From positions 17,241,813 through 17,305,812 of the forward strand of contig OY970828.1 in NCBI GenBank assembly GCA_963853835.1: a DNA stretch of 64,000 bases. Direction: 5' to 3'. The DNA comes from Calendula officinalis (lineage: Eukaryota > Streptophyta > Magnoliopsida > Asterales > Asteraceae). Made by a program: the position numbers and the translations under genes. Each line of letters begins with the position of its first letter. Position 1 is the stretch's first letter. Under the pieces are notes generated by a model. That model had not been told where the DNA came from, did not search any database, and saw only the letters and a program-made list of their open reading frames with translations. Shown in pieces: positions 16,801 to 31,900 of this stretch.

Positions 16801-19800
16801 ACCCCTAGCCATGACCACTAGCTTATAGATGGCCATTTTACAAGTAACAGGTGTCCATAACCCATAACCATGGCACTTGAACAATGATAACCACTAGATG
16901 TACATAACTCATACCGATGGCCCTTAAACCATTATAACTGCTAGCCATGACCAAGAGCCTATAGATGACCATTTTACAAGTAATAGGTGTCCATAACGTA
17001 TAACCATGCCTCTTGAACTATTATAACCACTACATGTCCATAACTCATATCGATGGCCCTTGAACTATTATAATTACTAGCCATAACCAATAGCCTATAG
17101 ATATCCATTTTACAAGTAATGGGTGTCCATAACCCATAACCATGGCCCTTGAACCTTTATAACCACTTGCCATGACCAATAGCCTATAGATGACCATTTT
17201 ACAAGTAATAGGTATCCATAACGCATAACCATGCCTCTTGAACTATTATAACCACTAAATGTCCATATCTCATATCGATGGACCTTGAACTATTATAATT
17301 ACTAGCCATAACCAATAGCCTATAGATATCCATTTTACAAGTAATGGGTGTCCCTAACACATAACCATGGCCCTTGAACCTTTATAACCACTTGCCATGA
17401 CCAATAGCCTATAGATGACCATTTTTCAAGTAATAGGTGTCCATAACCCATACCTATGGCCCTTGAACCTTTATAACCACTAGATGTCCATAACACATAT
17501 CGATGGTCCTTGAACCATTATAACTACTAGCCATGACCAATAGCCTATAGATATCCATTTTACAAGAAATGGGTGTCCATAACCCATAACCATGGCACTT
17601 GAACAATGATAACCACTAGATGTCCATAACTCATACCGATGGCCCTTAAACCATTATAACTGCTAGCCATGACCAATAGCCTATAGAAGACCATTTTACA
17701 AGTAATAGGTGTCCATAACTTATAACCATGCCTCTTGAACTATTATAACCACTAAATGTCCATAACTCATATCGGTGGCCCTTGAACTATTATAATTACT
17801 AGCCATAACCAATAGCCATAGATATCCATTTTACAAGTAATGGGTGTCCATAACACATAACCATGGCCCTTGAACCTTTATAACCACTTGCCATGACCAA
17901 TAGCCTATAGATGACCATTTTTCAAGTAATAGGTGTCCATAACCCATACCTATGGCCCTTGAACCTTTATAACCACTAGATGTCCATAACACATATCGAT
18001 GGTCCTTGAACCATTATAACTACTAGCCATGACCAATAGCCTATAGATATCCATTTTACAAGTAATGGGTGTCCATAACCCATAACCATGGCACTTGAAC
18101 AATGATAACCACTAGATGTCCATAACTCATACCGATGGCCCTTAAACCATTATAACTGCTAGCCATGACCAAGAGCCTATAGATGACCATTTTACAACTA
18201 ATAGGTATCCATAACGCATAACCATGCCTCTTGAACTATTGTAACCACTAAATGTCCATATCTCATATCAATGGACCTTGGACTATTATAATTACTAGCC
18301 ATAACCAATAGCCTATAGATATCCATTTTACAAGTAATGGGTGTCCATAACCCATAACCATGGCCTTTGAACCTTCATAACCACTAGCCATGACAAATAG
18401 CCTATAGATGACCATTTTACAAGTAATAGGTGTCCATAACCCATAACCATGGCTCTTGAACCATTATAACCACTAGATGTCCATAACTCATACCGATGGG
18501 CCTTTAACCATTATACTTACTAGCCATGACCAATAGCCTATAGATATCCATTTTACAAGTAATGGGTGTCCATAACCCATGACCATGGCACTTGAACGAT
18601 TAAAACCACTAGATGTCCATAACTCATACTGATGGCCCTTAAACCATTATAACTGCTAGCCATGACCAATAGCCTATAGATGACCATTTTACAAGTAATA
18701 GGTGTCCATAACGCATAAACATGCCTCTTGAACTATTACAACCACTAAATGTCCATAACTCATATCGATGGCCCTTGAACTATTATAATTAATAGCCATA
18801 ACCAATAGCCTATAGATATCAATTTTACAAGAAATAGGTGTCTATAACCCATAACCATAGCTCTTGAACCATTATAAGCACTAGCCATGACCAATAGCCT
18901 ATAGATGACCATTTTTCAAGTAATAAGTGTCCATAACCCATAACCATGGCTCTTGAACCATTATAACCACAAGATGTCCATAACACATACCGATGGTCCT
19001 TGAACCATTATAACTACTAGCCGTGACCAATAGCCTATAGATATCCATTTTACAAGTAATAGGTGTCCATAAACCATAATGATGGCCCTTGAACCATTAT
19101 AACTACTAACCATGACCAATAGCTTATAGATATCCATTTTACAAGTAATATGTATCCATAACCCATACCAATGGCCTTTGAACCATTATAACCCCTAGCC
19201 ATGACCACTAGCTTATAGATGGCCATTTTACAAGTAATAGGTGTCCATAACCCATAACCATGGCACTTGAACAATGATAACCACTAGATGTACATAACTC
19301 ATACCGATGGCCCTTAAACCATTATAACTGCTAGCCATGACCAAGAGCCTATAGATGACCATTTTACAAGTAATAGGTGTCCATAACGTATAACCATGCC
19401 TCTTGAACTATTATAACCACTACATGTCCGTAACTCATATCGATGGCCCATGAACTATTATAATTACTAGCCATAACCAATAGCCTATAGATATCCATTT
19501 TACAAGTAATGGGTGTCCATAACCCATAACCATGGCCCTTGAACCTTTATAACCACTTGCCATGATCAATAGCCTATAGATGACCATTTTTCAAGTAATA
19601 AGTGTCCATAACCCATAACCATGGCTCTTGAACCATTATAACCACTAGATGTCCATAACTCATACCGATAGCCCTTAAACTGTTATAATTACTTGCCATA
19701 ACCAATAGCCTTAGATATCCATTTTACAAGTAATAGGTGTTCATAACCCATAACCATGGCCCTTGAACCATTATAACCACTAGATGTCCATAACTCATAC

Positions 19801-22800
19801 CGATGGCCCTTAAATCATTATAACTGCTAGCCATGACCAATATCCTATAGATGACCATTTTACAAGTAATAGGTGTCCATAACGCATAAGCACGCCTCTT
19901 GAACTATTATAACCACTAAATGTCCTTAACTCATATCGATGGCCCTTGAACTATTATAATTACTAGCCATAACCAATAGCCTATAGATATCAATTTTACA
20001 AGTAATAGGTGTCTATAACCCATAATCATGGCCTTTGAACCTTTATAATCACTAGCCATGACCAATATCCTATAGATGACCATTTTACAAGTAATAGGTG
20101 TCCATAACGCATAAGCACGCCTCTTGAACTATTATAACCACTAAATGTCCATAACTCATATCGATGGCCCTTGAACTATTATAATTACTAGCAATAACCA
20201 ATAGCCTATAGATATCAATTTTACAAGTAATAGGTGTCTATAACCCATAATCATGGCCCTTGAACCTTTATAATCACTAGCCATGACCAATAGCCTATAG
20301 ATGACCATTTTACAAGTAATAAGTGTCCATAACCCATAACCATGGCTCTTGAACCATTATAACCACAAGATGTCCATAACACATACCGATGGTCCTTGAA
20401 CCATTATAACTACTAGCCGTGACCAATAGCCTATAGATATCCATTTTACAAGTAATAGGTGTCCATAAACCATAATGATGGCCCTTGAACCATTATAACT
20501 ACTAACCATGACCAATAGCTTATAGATATCCATTTTACAAGTAATATGTATCCATAACCCATACCAATGGCCTTTGAACCATTATAACCCCTAGCCATGA
20601 CCACTAGCTTATAGATGGCCATTTTACAAGTAACAGGTGTCCATAACCCATAACCATGGCACTTGAACAATGATAACCACTAGATGTACATAACTCATAC
20701 CGATGGCCCTTAAACCATTATAACTGCTAGCCATGACCAAGAGCCTATAGATGACCATTTTACAAGTAATAGGTGTCCATAACGTATAACCATGCCTCTT
20801 GAACTATTATAACCACTACATGTACATAACTCATATCGATGGCCCTTGAACTATTATAATTACTAACCAATAGCCTATAGATATCCATTTTACAAGTAAT
20901 GGGTGTCCATAACCCATAACCATGGCCCTTGAACCTTTATAACCACTTGCCATGACCAATAGCCTATAGATGACCATTTTACAAGTAATAGGTATCCATA
21001 ACGCATAACCATGCCTCTTGAACTATTATAACCACTAAATGTCCATATCTCATATCGATGGACCTTGAACTATTATAATTACTAGCCATAACCAATAGCC
21101 TATAGATATCCATTTTACAAGTAATGGGTGTCCATAACACATAACCATGGCCCTTGAACCTTTATAACCACTTGCCATGACCAATAGCCTATAGATGACC
21201 ATTTTTCAAGTAATAGGTGTCCATAACCCATACCTATGGCCCTTGAACCTTTATAACCACTAGATGTCCATAACACAAATCGATGGTCCTTGAACCATTA
21301 TAACTACTAGCCATGACCAATAGCCTATAGATATCCATTTTACAAGAAATGGGTGTCCATAACCCATAACCATGGCACTTGAACAATGATAACCACTAGA
21401 TGTCCATAACTCATACCGATGGCCCTTAAACCATTATAACAGCTAGCCATGACCAATAGCCTATAGATGACCATTTTACAACTAATAGGTATCCATAACG
21501 CATAACCATGCCTCTTGAACTATTGTAACCACTAAATGTCCATATCTCATATCAATGGACCTTGGACTATTATAATTACTAGCCATAACCAATAGCCTAT
21601 AGATATCCATTTTACAAGTAATGGGTGTCCATAACCCATAACCATGGCCCTTGAACCTTCATAACCACTAGCCATGACAAATAGCCTATAGATGACCATT
21701 TTACAAGTAATAGGTGTCCATAACCCATAACCATGGCTCTTGAACCATTATAACCACTAGATGTCCATAACTCATACCGATGGGCCTTTAACCATTTTAC
21801 TTACTAGCCATGACCAATAGCCTATAGATATCCATTTTACAAGTAATGGGTGTCCATAACCCATGACCATGGCACTTGAAGGATTAAAACCACTAGATGT
21901 CCATAACTCATACTGATGGCCCTTAAACCATTATAACTGCTAGCCATGACCAATAGCCTATAGATGACCATTTTACAAGTAATAGGTGTCCATAACGCAT
22001 AAACATGCCTCTTGAACTATTACAACCACTAAATGTCCATAACTCATATCGATGGCCCTTGAACTATTATAATTAATAGCCATAACCAATAGCCTATAGA
22101 TATCAATTTTACAAGTAATAGGTGTCTATAACCCATAACCATAGCTCTTGAACCATTATAAGCACTAGCCATGACCAATAGCCTATAGATGACCATTTTT
22201 CAAGTAATAAGTGTCCATAACCCGTAACCATGGCTCTTGAACCATTATAACCACTAGATGTCCATAACTCATACCGATAGCCCTTAAACTGTTATAATTA
22301 CTTGCCATAACCAATAGCCTTAGATATCCATTTTACAAGTAATAGGTGTTCATAACCCATAACCATGGCCCTTGAACCATTATAACCACTAGATGTCCAT
22401 AACTCATACCGATGGCCCTTAAATCATTATAACTGCTAGCCATGACCAATATCCTATAGATGACCATTTTACAAGTAATAGGTGTCCATAACGCATAAGC
22501 ACGCCTCTTGAACTATTATAACCACTAAATGTCCATAACTCATATCGATGGCCCTTGAACTATTATAATTACTAGCCATAACCAATAGCCTATAGATATC
22601 AATTTTACAAGTAATAGGTGTCTATAACCCATAATCATCGCCCTTGAACCTTTTTAATCACTAGCCATGACCAATAGCCTATAGATGACCATTTTACAAG
22701 TAATAAGTGTCCATAACCCATAACCATGGCTCTTGAACCATTATAACCACTAGATGTCCATAACACATACCGATGGTCCTTGAACCATTATAACTACTAG

Positions 22801-23357
22801 CCATGACCAATAGCCTATAGATATCCATTTTACAAGTAATAGGTGTCCATAAACCATAATGATGGCCCTTGAACCATTATAACTACTAACCATGACCAAT
22901 AGCTTATAGATATCCATTTTACAAGTAATATGTATCCATAACCCATACCAATGGCCTTTGAACCATTATAACCCCTAGCCATGACCACTAGCTTATAGAT
23001 GGCCATTTTACAAGTAACAGGTGTCCATAACCCATAACCATGGCACTTGAACAATGATAACCACTAGATGTACATAACTCATACCGATGGCCCTTAAACC
23101 ATTATAACTGCTAGCCATGACCAAGAGCCTATAGATGACCATTTTACAAGTAATAGGTGTCCATAACGTATAACCATGCCTCTTGAACTATTATAACCAC
23201 TACATGTCCATAACTCATATCGATGGCCCTTGAACTATTATAATTACTAGCCATAACCAATAGCCTATAGATATCCATTTTACAAGTAATAGGTGTCCAT
23301 AACCCATAACTATGGCCCTTGAACCTTTATAACCACTAGATGTCCATAACACATATC

Positions 23358-24980
23358 GATGGTACTTGAACCATTATAACTACTAGCCATGACCAATAGC
23401 CTATAGATATCCATTTTACAAGTAATGGGTGTCCATAACCCATAACCATGGCACTTGAACAATGATAACCACTAGATGTCCATAACTCATACCGATGGCC
23501 CTTAAACCATTATAACTGCTAGCCATGACCAATAGCCTATAGATGACCATTTTACAAGTAATAGGTATCCATAACGCATAACCATGCCTCTTGAACTATT
23601 ATAACCACTAAATGTCCATATCACATATCGATGGACCTTGAACTATTATAATTACTAGCCATAACCAATAGCCTATATATATCCATTTTACAAGTAATGG
23701 GTGTCCATAACCCATAACCATGGCCCTTGAACCTTCATAACCACTAGCCATGACAAATAGCCTATAGATGACCATTTTACAAGTAATAGGTGCCCATAAC
23801 CCATAACCATGGCTCTTGAACCATTATAACCACTAGATGTCCATAAGTCATACCGATGGCCCTTTAACCATTATATTTACTAGCCATGACCAATAGCCTA
23901 TAGATATCCATTTTACAAGTAATGGGTGTGCATAACCCATAACCATGGCACTTGAACGATGATAACCCCTAGATGTCCATAACTCATACCGATGGCCCTT
24001 AAACCATTATAACTGCTAGCCATGACCAATAGCCTATAGATGACCATTTTACAAGTAATAGGTATCCATAACGCATAACCATGCCTCTTGAACTATTATA
24101 ACCACTAAATGTCCATATCACATATCGATGGACCTTGAACTATTATAATTACTAGCCATAACCAATAGCCTATATATATCCATTTTACAAGTAATGGGTG
24201 TCCATAACCCATAACCATGGCCCTTGAACCTTCATAACCACTAGCCATGACAAATAGCCTATAGATGACCATTTTACAAGTAATAGGTGCCCATAACCCA
24301 TAACCATGGCTCTTGAACCATTATAACAACTAGATGTCCATAAGTCATACCGATGGCCCTTTAACCATTATATTTACTAGCCATGACCAATAGCCTATAG
24401 ATATCCATTTTACAAGTAATGGGTGTGCATAACCCATAACCATGGCACTTGAACGATGATAACCCCTAGATGTCCATAACTCATACCGATGGCCCTTAAA
24501 CCATTATAACTGCTAGCCATGACCAATAGCCTATAGATGACCATTTTACAAGTAATAGGTATCCATAACGCATAACCATGCCTCTTGAACTATTATAACC
24601 ACTAAATGTCCATATCACATATCGATGGACCTTGAACTATTATAATTACTAGCCATAACCAATAGCCTATATATATCCATTTTACAAGTAATGGGTGTCC
24701 ATAACCCATAACCATGGCCCTTGAACCTTCATAACCACTAGCCATGACAAATAGCCTATAGATGACCATTTTACAAGTAATAGGTGCCCATAACCCATAA
24801 CCATGGCTCTTGAACCATTATAACAACTAGATGTCCATAAGTCATACCGATGGCCCTTTAACCATTATATTTACTAGCCATGACCAATAGCCTATAGATA
24901 TCCATTTTACAAGTAATGGGTGTGCATAACCCATAACCATGGCACTTGAACGATGATAACCCCTAGATGTCCATAACTCA
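23358..24980. repeat. 497-bp higher-order repeat, about three units
   Basis: Units start at 23358, 23855, 24352 and 24849 (the last partial), a strict 497-bp period. Each unit from 23855 reads 136 + 136 + 89 + 136 bp, so it is three full monomers and one short X+Y monomer. Diagnostic variants are GTGTGCATAACC, CATATCACATATCG and CATAAGTCATACC. The first unit is less similar than the other two. This is the cleanest demonstration in the window that 136- and 89-bp monomers are the building blocks. Confidence 0.9.
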
Positions 24981-27900
24981 TACTGATGGCCCTTAAACCA
25001 TTATAACTGCTAGCCATGACCAATAACCTATAGATGACCATTTTACAAGTAATAGGTGTCCATAACGCATAAACATGCCTCTTGAACTATTATAACCACT
25101 AAATGTCCATACCTCATATCGATGGCCCTTGAACTATTATAATTACTAGCCATAACCAATAACCTATAGATATCAATTTTACAAGTAATAGATGTCTATA
25201 ACCCATAACCATGGCTCTTGAACCATTATAAGCACTAGCCATGACCAATAGCCTATGGATGACCATTTTTCAAGTAATAAGTGTCCATAACCCATAACCA
25301 TGGCTCTTGAACCATTATAACCACTAGATGTCCATAACTTATACCGATAACCCTTGAACCATTATAATTACTTGCCTTAACCAATAGCCTTTAGATATCC
25401 ATTTTGCAAGTAATAGGTGTTCATAACCCATAACCATGACCCATGAACCATTATAACCACTAGATGTCCATAACTCATATCGATGGTCCTTGAACCATTA
25501 TAACTACTAGCCATGACCACTAGCTTATAGATGGCCATTTTACAAGTAACAGGTGTCCATAACCCATAACCATGGCACTTGAACAATGATAACCACTAGA
25601 TGTACATAACTCATACCGATGGCCCTTAAACCATTATAACTGCTAGCCATGACCAAGAGCCTATAGATGACCATTTTACAAGTAATAGGTGTCCATAACG
25701 TATAACCATGCCTCTTGAACTATTATAACCACTACATGTCCATAACTCATATCGATGGCCCTTGAACTATTATAATTACTAGCCATAACCAATAGCCTAT
25801 AGATATCCATTTTACAAGTAATAGGTGCCCATAACCCATAACCATGGCCCTTGAACCTTTATAACCACTAGCCATGACCAATAGCCTATAGATGACCATT
25901 TTGCAAGTAATAGGTGTCCATAACCCATAACTATGGCCCTTGAACCTTTATAACCACTAGATGTCCATAACACATATCGATGGTACTTGAACCATTATAA
26001 CTACTAGCCATGACCAATAGCCTATAGATATCCATTTTACAAGTAATGGGTGTCCATAACCCATAACCATGGCACTTGAACAATGATAACCACTAGATGT
26101 CCATAACTCATACCGATGGCCCTTAAACCATTATAACTGCTAGCCATGACCAATAGCCTATAGATGACCATTTTACAAGTAATAGGTATCCATAACGCAT
26201 AACCATGCCTCTTGAACTATTATAACCACTAAATGTCCATATCACATATCGATGGACCTTGAACTATTATAATTACTAGCCATAACCAATAGCCTATATA
26301 TATCCATTTTACAAGTAATGGGTGTCCATAACCCATAACCATGGCCCTTGAACCTTCATAACCACTAGCCTTGACAAATAGCCTATAGATGACCATTTTA
26401 CAAGTAATAGGTGCCCATAACCCATAACCATGGCTCTTGAACCATTATAACAACTAGATGTCCATAAGTCATACCGATGGCCCTTTAACCATTATATTTA
26501 CTAGCCATGACCAATACTATAGATATCCATTTTACAAGTAATGGGTGTGCATAACCCATAACCATGGCACTTGAACGATGATAACCACTAGATGTCCATA
26601 ACTCATACTGATGGCCCTTAAACCATTATAACTGCTAGCCATGACCAATAACCTATAGATGACCATTTTACAAGTAATAGGTGTCCATAACGCATAAACA
26701 TGCCTCTTGAACTATTATAATCACTAAATGTCCATACCTCATATCGATGGCCCTTGAACTATTATAATTACTAGCCATAACCAATAACCTATAGATATCA
26801 ATTTTACAAGTAATAGATGTCTATAACCCATAACCATGGCTCTTGAACCATTATAAGCACTAGCCATGACCAATAGCCTATGGATGACCATTTTTCAAGT
26901 AATAAGTGTCCATAACCCATAACCATGGCTCTTGAACCATTATAACCACCAGATGTCCATAACTTATACCGATAACCCTTGAACCATTATAATTACTTGC
27001 CTTAACCAATAGCCTTTAGATATCCATTTTGCAAGTAATAGGTGTTCATAACCCATAACCATGACCCATGAACCATTATAACCACTAGATGTCCATAACT
27101 CATATCGATGGTCCTTGAACCATTATAACTACTAGCCATGACCAATAGCCTATGGATATCCATTTTACAAGTAATAGGTGTCAATAACCCATAACCATGG
27201 CTCTTGAACCATTATAAATACTAGCCAAGACCAATAGTCTATAGATGACCATTTTTGAAGTAACAAGTGTCCATAACTCGTAACCATGGCTCTTGAACCA
27301 TTATAACCACTAGATGTCCATAACTCATACCGATAGCCCTTGAACCATTATAACTACTGGCCATAACCAATAGCCTTTAGATATAAATTTTACAAGTAAC
27401 AGGTGTTGATAACCCATAACCATGGCCCTTGAACCATTCTAACAACTAGATGTCCATAGCTCATATCGATGGCCCTTGAACCGTTATAACTACTAGCCAT
27501 GACCAATAGCCTATAGATATCCACTTTACAAGTAATAGGTGTCCATAAACCATAATGATGGCCCTTGAACCATTATAACTACTACCCATGACCAATAGCC
27601 TATAGATATCAATTTTACAAGTAATAGGAGTCCATAAACCATAACGATGGCCCTTGAACCATTATAACAACTAGCCATGACCAATACCCTATACATATCC
27701 ATTTTATAAGTAATATGTATCCATAACCCATACCAATGGCCTTTGAACCATTATAACCCCTAGCCATGACCACTAGCTTATAGATGGCCATTTTAAAAGT
27801 AACAGGTGTCCATAACCCATAACCATGGCACTTGAACAATGATAACCATTAGATGTACATAACTCATACCGATGGCCCTTAAACCATTATAACTGCTAGC

Positions 27901-28904
27901 CATGACCAATAGCCTATAGATGACCATTTTGCAAGTAATAGGTGTCCATAACCCATAACTATGGCCCTTGAACCTTTATAACCACTAGATGTCCATAACA
28001 CATATCGATGGTCCTTGAACCATTATAACTACTAGCCATGACCAATAGCCTATAGATATCCATTTTACAAGTAATGGGTGTCAATAACCCATAACCATGG
28101 CACTTGAACAATGATAACCACTAGATGTCCATAACTCATACCGATGGCCCTTAAACCATTATAACTGCTAGCCACGACCAATAGCCTATAGATGACCATT
28201 TTACAAGTAATAGGTATCCATAACGCATAACCATGCCTCTTGAAATATTATAACCACTAAATGTCCATATCACATATCGATGGACCCTGAACTATTATAA
28301 TTACTAGCCATAACCAATAGCCTATATATATCCATTTTACAAGTAATGGGTGTCCATAACCCATAACCATGGCCCTTGAACCTTCGTAACCACTAGCCAT
28401 GACAAATAGCCTATAGATGACCATTTTACAAGTAATAGGTGCCCATAACCCATAACCATGGCTCTTGAACCATTATAACAACTAGATGTCCATAACTCAT
28501 ACCGATGGGCCTTTAACCATTATACTTACTAGCCATGACCAATAGCCTATAGATATCCACTTTACAAGTAATGGGTGTGCATAACCCATAACCATGGCAC
28601 TTGAACGATGATAACCACTAGATGTCCATAACTCATACTGATGGCCCTTAAACCATTATAACTGCTAGCCATTACCAATAACCTATAGATGACCATTTTA
28701 CAAGTAATAGGTGTCCATAACGCATAAACATGCCTCTTGAACTATTATAACCACTAAATGTCCATAACTCATATTGATGGCCCTTGAACTATTATAATTA
28801 ATAGCCATAACCAATAGCCTATAGATATCAATTTTACAAGTAATAGGTGTCTATAACCCATAACCATAGCTCTTGAACCATTATAAGCACTAGCCATGAC
28901 CAAT
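24981..28904. repeat. Satellite domain C, ~1.63-kb related copies
   Basis: Two related copies lie about 1627 bp apart: the landmark CATAAGTCATACCGATGGCCC recurs at 24849 and 26476, and GACCCATGAACCATT recurs near 25438 and 27063. Variants such as AATAACCTATAG and the TTAACCAATAGCCTTTAG stretch mark this block. The right part (27.2-28.9 kb) is less regular and mixes domain-A-like and domain-D-like monomers. No gene is visible. Confidence 0.65.
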
Positions 28905-31900
28905 AGCCTATAGATGACCATTTTTCAAGTAATAAGTGTCCATAACCCATAACCATGGCTCTTGAACCATTATAACCACTAGATGTCCATAACTCATACC
29001 GATAGCCCTTAAAATCGTTATAATTACTTGCCATAACCAATAGCCTTAGATATCCATTTTACAAGTAATAGGTGTTCATAACCCATAACCATGGCCCTTG
29101 AACCATTCTAACCACTAGATGTCCATAGCTCATATCGATGGCCCTTGAACCGTTATAACTACTAGTCATGACCAATAGCCTATAGATATCCACTTTACAA
29201 GTAATAGGTGTCCATAAACCATAATGATGGCCCTTGAACCATTATAACTACTAGCCATGACCAATAGCCTATAGATATTGATTTTACAAGTAATAGGAGT
29301 CCATAAACCATAATGATGGCCCTGGAACCATTATAACAACTAGCCATGACCAATACCCTATACATATCCATTTTACAAGTAATATGTATCCATAACCCAT
29401 ACCCATGGCCCTTGAACCATTATAACCCCTAGCCATGACCACTAGCTTATAGATGGCCATTTTACAAGTAATAGGTGTCCATAATCCATAACCATGGCAC
29501 TTGAACAATGATAACCACTAGATGTCCATAACTCATACCGATGGCCCTTAAATCATTATAACTGCTAGCCATGACCAATATCCTATAGATGACCATTTTA
29601 CACGTAATAGGTGTCCATAACGCATAAACATGCCTCTTGAACTATTATAACCACTAAATGTCCATAACTCATATCGATGGCCCTTGAACTATTATAATTA
29701 CTAGCCATAACCAATAGCCTATAGATATCAATTTTACAAGTAATAGGTGTCTATAACCCATAATCATGGCCCTTGAACCTTTATAATCACTAGCCATGAC
29801 CAATAGCCTATAGATGACCATTTTACAAGTAATAAGTGTCCATAACCCATAACCATGGCTCTTGAACCATTATAACCACTAGATGTCCATAACACATACC
29901 GATGGTCCTTGAACCATTATAACTACTAGCCATGACCAATAGCCTATAGATATCCATTTTACAAGTAATAGGTGTCCATAAACCATAATGATGGCCCTTG
30001 AACCATTATAACTACTAGCCAAGACCAATAGCCTATAGATATCCATTTTACAAGTAATATGTATCCATAACCCATACCAATGGCCTTTGAACCATGATAA
30101 CCCCTAGCCATGACCACTAGCTTATAGATGGCCATTTTACAAGTAACAGGTGTCCATAACCCATAACCATGGCACTTGAACAATGATAACCACTAGATGT
30201 ACATAACTCATACCGATGGCCCTTAAACCATTATAACTGCTAGCCATGACCAAGAGCCTATAGATGACCATTTTACAAGTAGTAGGTGTCCATAACGCAT
30301 AACCATGCCTCTTGAACTATTATAACCACTAAATGTCCATAACTCATATCGATGGCCCTTGAACTATTATAATTACTAGCCATAACCAATAGCCTATAGA
30401 TATCCATTTTACAAGTAATAGGTGCCCATAACCCATAACCATGGCACTTGAACACTGATAACCACTAGATGTCCATAACTCATACCGATGGCCCTTAAAC
30501 CATTATAACTGGCTAGCCATGACCAATAGCCTATAGAAGACCATTTTACAAGTAATAGGTGTCCATAACGCATAACCATGCCTCTTGAACTATTATAACC
30601 ACTAAATGTCCATAACTCATATCGATGGCCCTTGAACTATTATAATTACTAGCCATAACCAATAGCCTATAGATATACATTTTACAAGTAATGGGTGTCC
30701 ATAACACATAACCATGGCGCTTGAACCTTTATAACCACTTGCCATGACCAATAGCCTATAGATGACTATTTTTCAAGTAATAGGTGTCCATAACCCATAA
30801 CCATGGCTCTTGAACCATTATAACCACTAGATGTCCATAACTCATACCGATGACCCTTTAGCCATTATACTTACTAGCTATAACCAATAGCCTATAGATA
30901 TCCATTTTACAAGTAATGGGTGTCCATAACCCATAACCATGGCACCTGAACACGGATAACCACTAGATGTACATAACTCATACCGATGGCCCTTAAACCA
31001 TTATAACTGGCTAGCCATGACCAACAGCCTATAGAAGACCATTTTACAAGTAATAGGTGTCCATAACGCATAACCATGCCTCTTGAACTATTATAACCAC
31101 TAAATGTCCATAACTCATATCGATGGCCCTTGAACTATTCTAATTACTAGCCATAACCAATAGCCTATAGATATCCATTTTACAAGTAATGGGTGTCCAT
31201 AACCCATAACCATGGCCCTTGAACCTTTATAACCACTTGCCATGACCAATAGCCTATAGATGACCATTTTTCAAGTAATAAGTGTCCATAACCCATAACC
31301 ATGGCTCTTGAACCATTATAACCACTAGATGTCCATAACTCATACCGATAGCCCTTAAAATCGTTATAATTACTTGCCATAACCAATAGCCTTAGATATC
31401 CATTTTACAAGTAATAGGTGTTCATAACCCCTAACCATGGCCCTTGAACCATTCTAACCACTAGATGTCCATAGCTCATATCGATGGCCCTTGAACCGTT
31501 ATAACTACTAGTCATGACCAATAGCCTATAGATATCCACTTTACAAGTAATAGGTGTCCATAAACCATAATGATGGCCCTTGAACCATTATAACTACTAG
31601 CCATGACCAATAGCCTATAGATATTGATTTTACAAGTAATAGGAGTCCATAAACCATAATGATGGCCCTGGAACCATTATAACAACTAACCATGACCAAT
31701 ACCCTATACATATCCATTTTACAAGTAATATGTATCCATAACCCATACCCATGGCCCTTGAACCATTATAACCCCTAGCCATGACCACTAGCTTATAGAT
31801 GGCCATTTTACAAGTAATAGGTGTCCATAATCCATAACCATGGCACTTGAACAATGATAACCACTAGATGTCCATAACTCATACCGATGGCCCTTAAATC

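Larger units (their letters stand above)
1..23357. repeat. Higher-order repeat domain A (~1.28-kb core block, variable spacers)
   Basis: A core of about 1285 bp begins with the variant GATGGGCCTTTAACC (one copy GATGGCCC) and ends near GCACTTGAACAATG. It starts at 1, 2439, 5326, 8887, 14934 and 21779; the same internal landmark lies 1051-1052 bp into each copy. A further start at 18495 has lost part of the core, since its landmark is at 556 bp. Additional starts at 11277 and 13218 belong to a local duplication. Intervals between starts (2438, 2887, 3561, 2390, 1941, 1716, 3561, 3284) vary because different numbers of 136- and 89-bp monomers fill the spacers. This is what repeated unequal exchange would leave. 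Confidence 0.85.
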
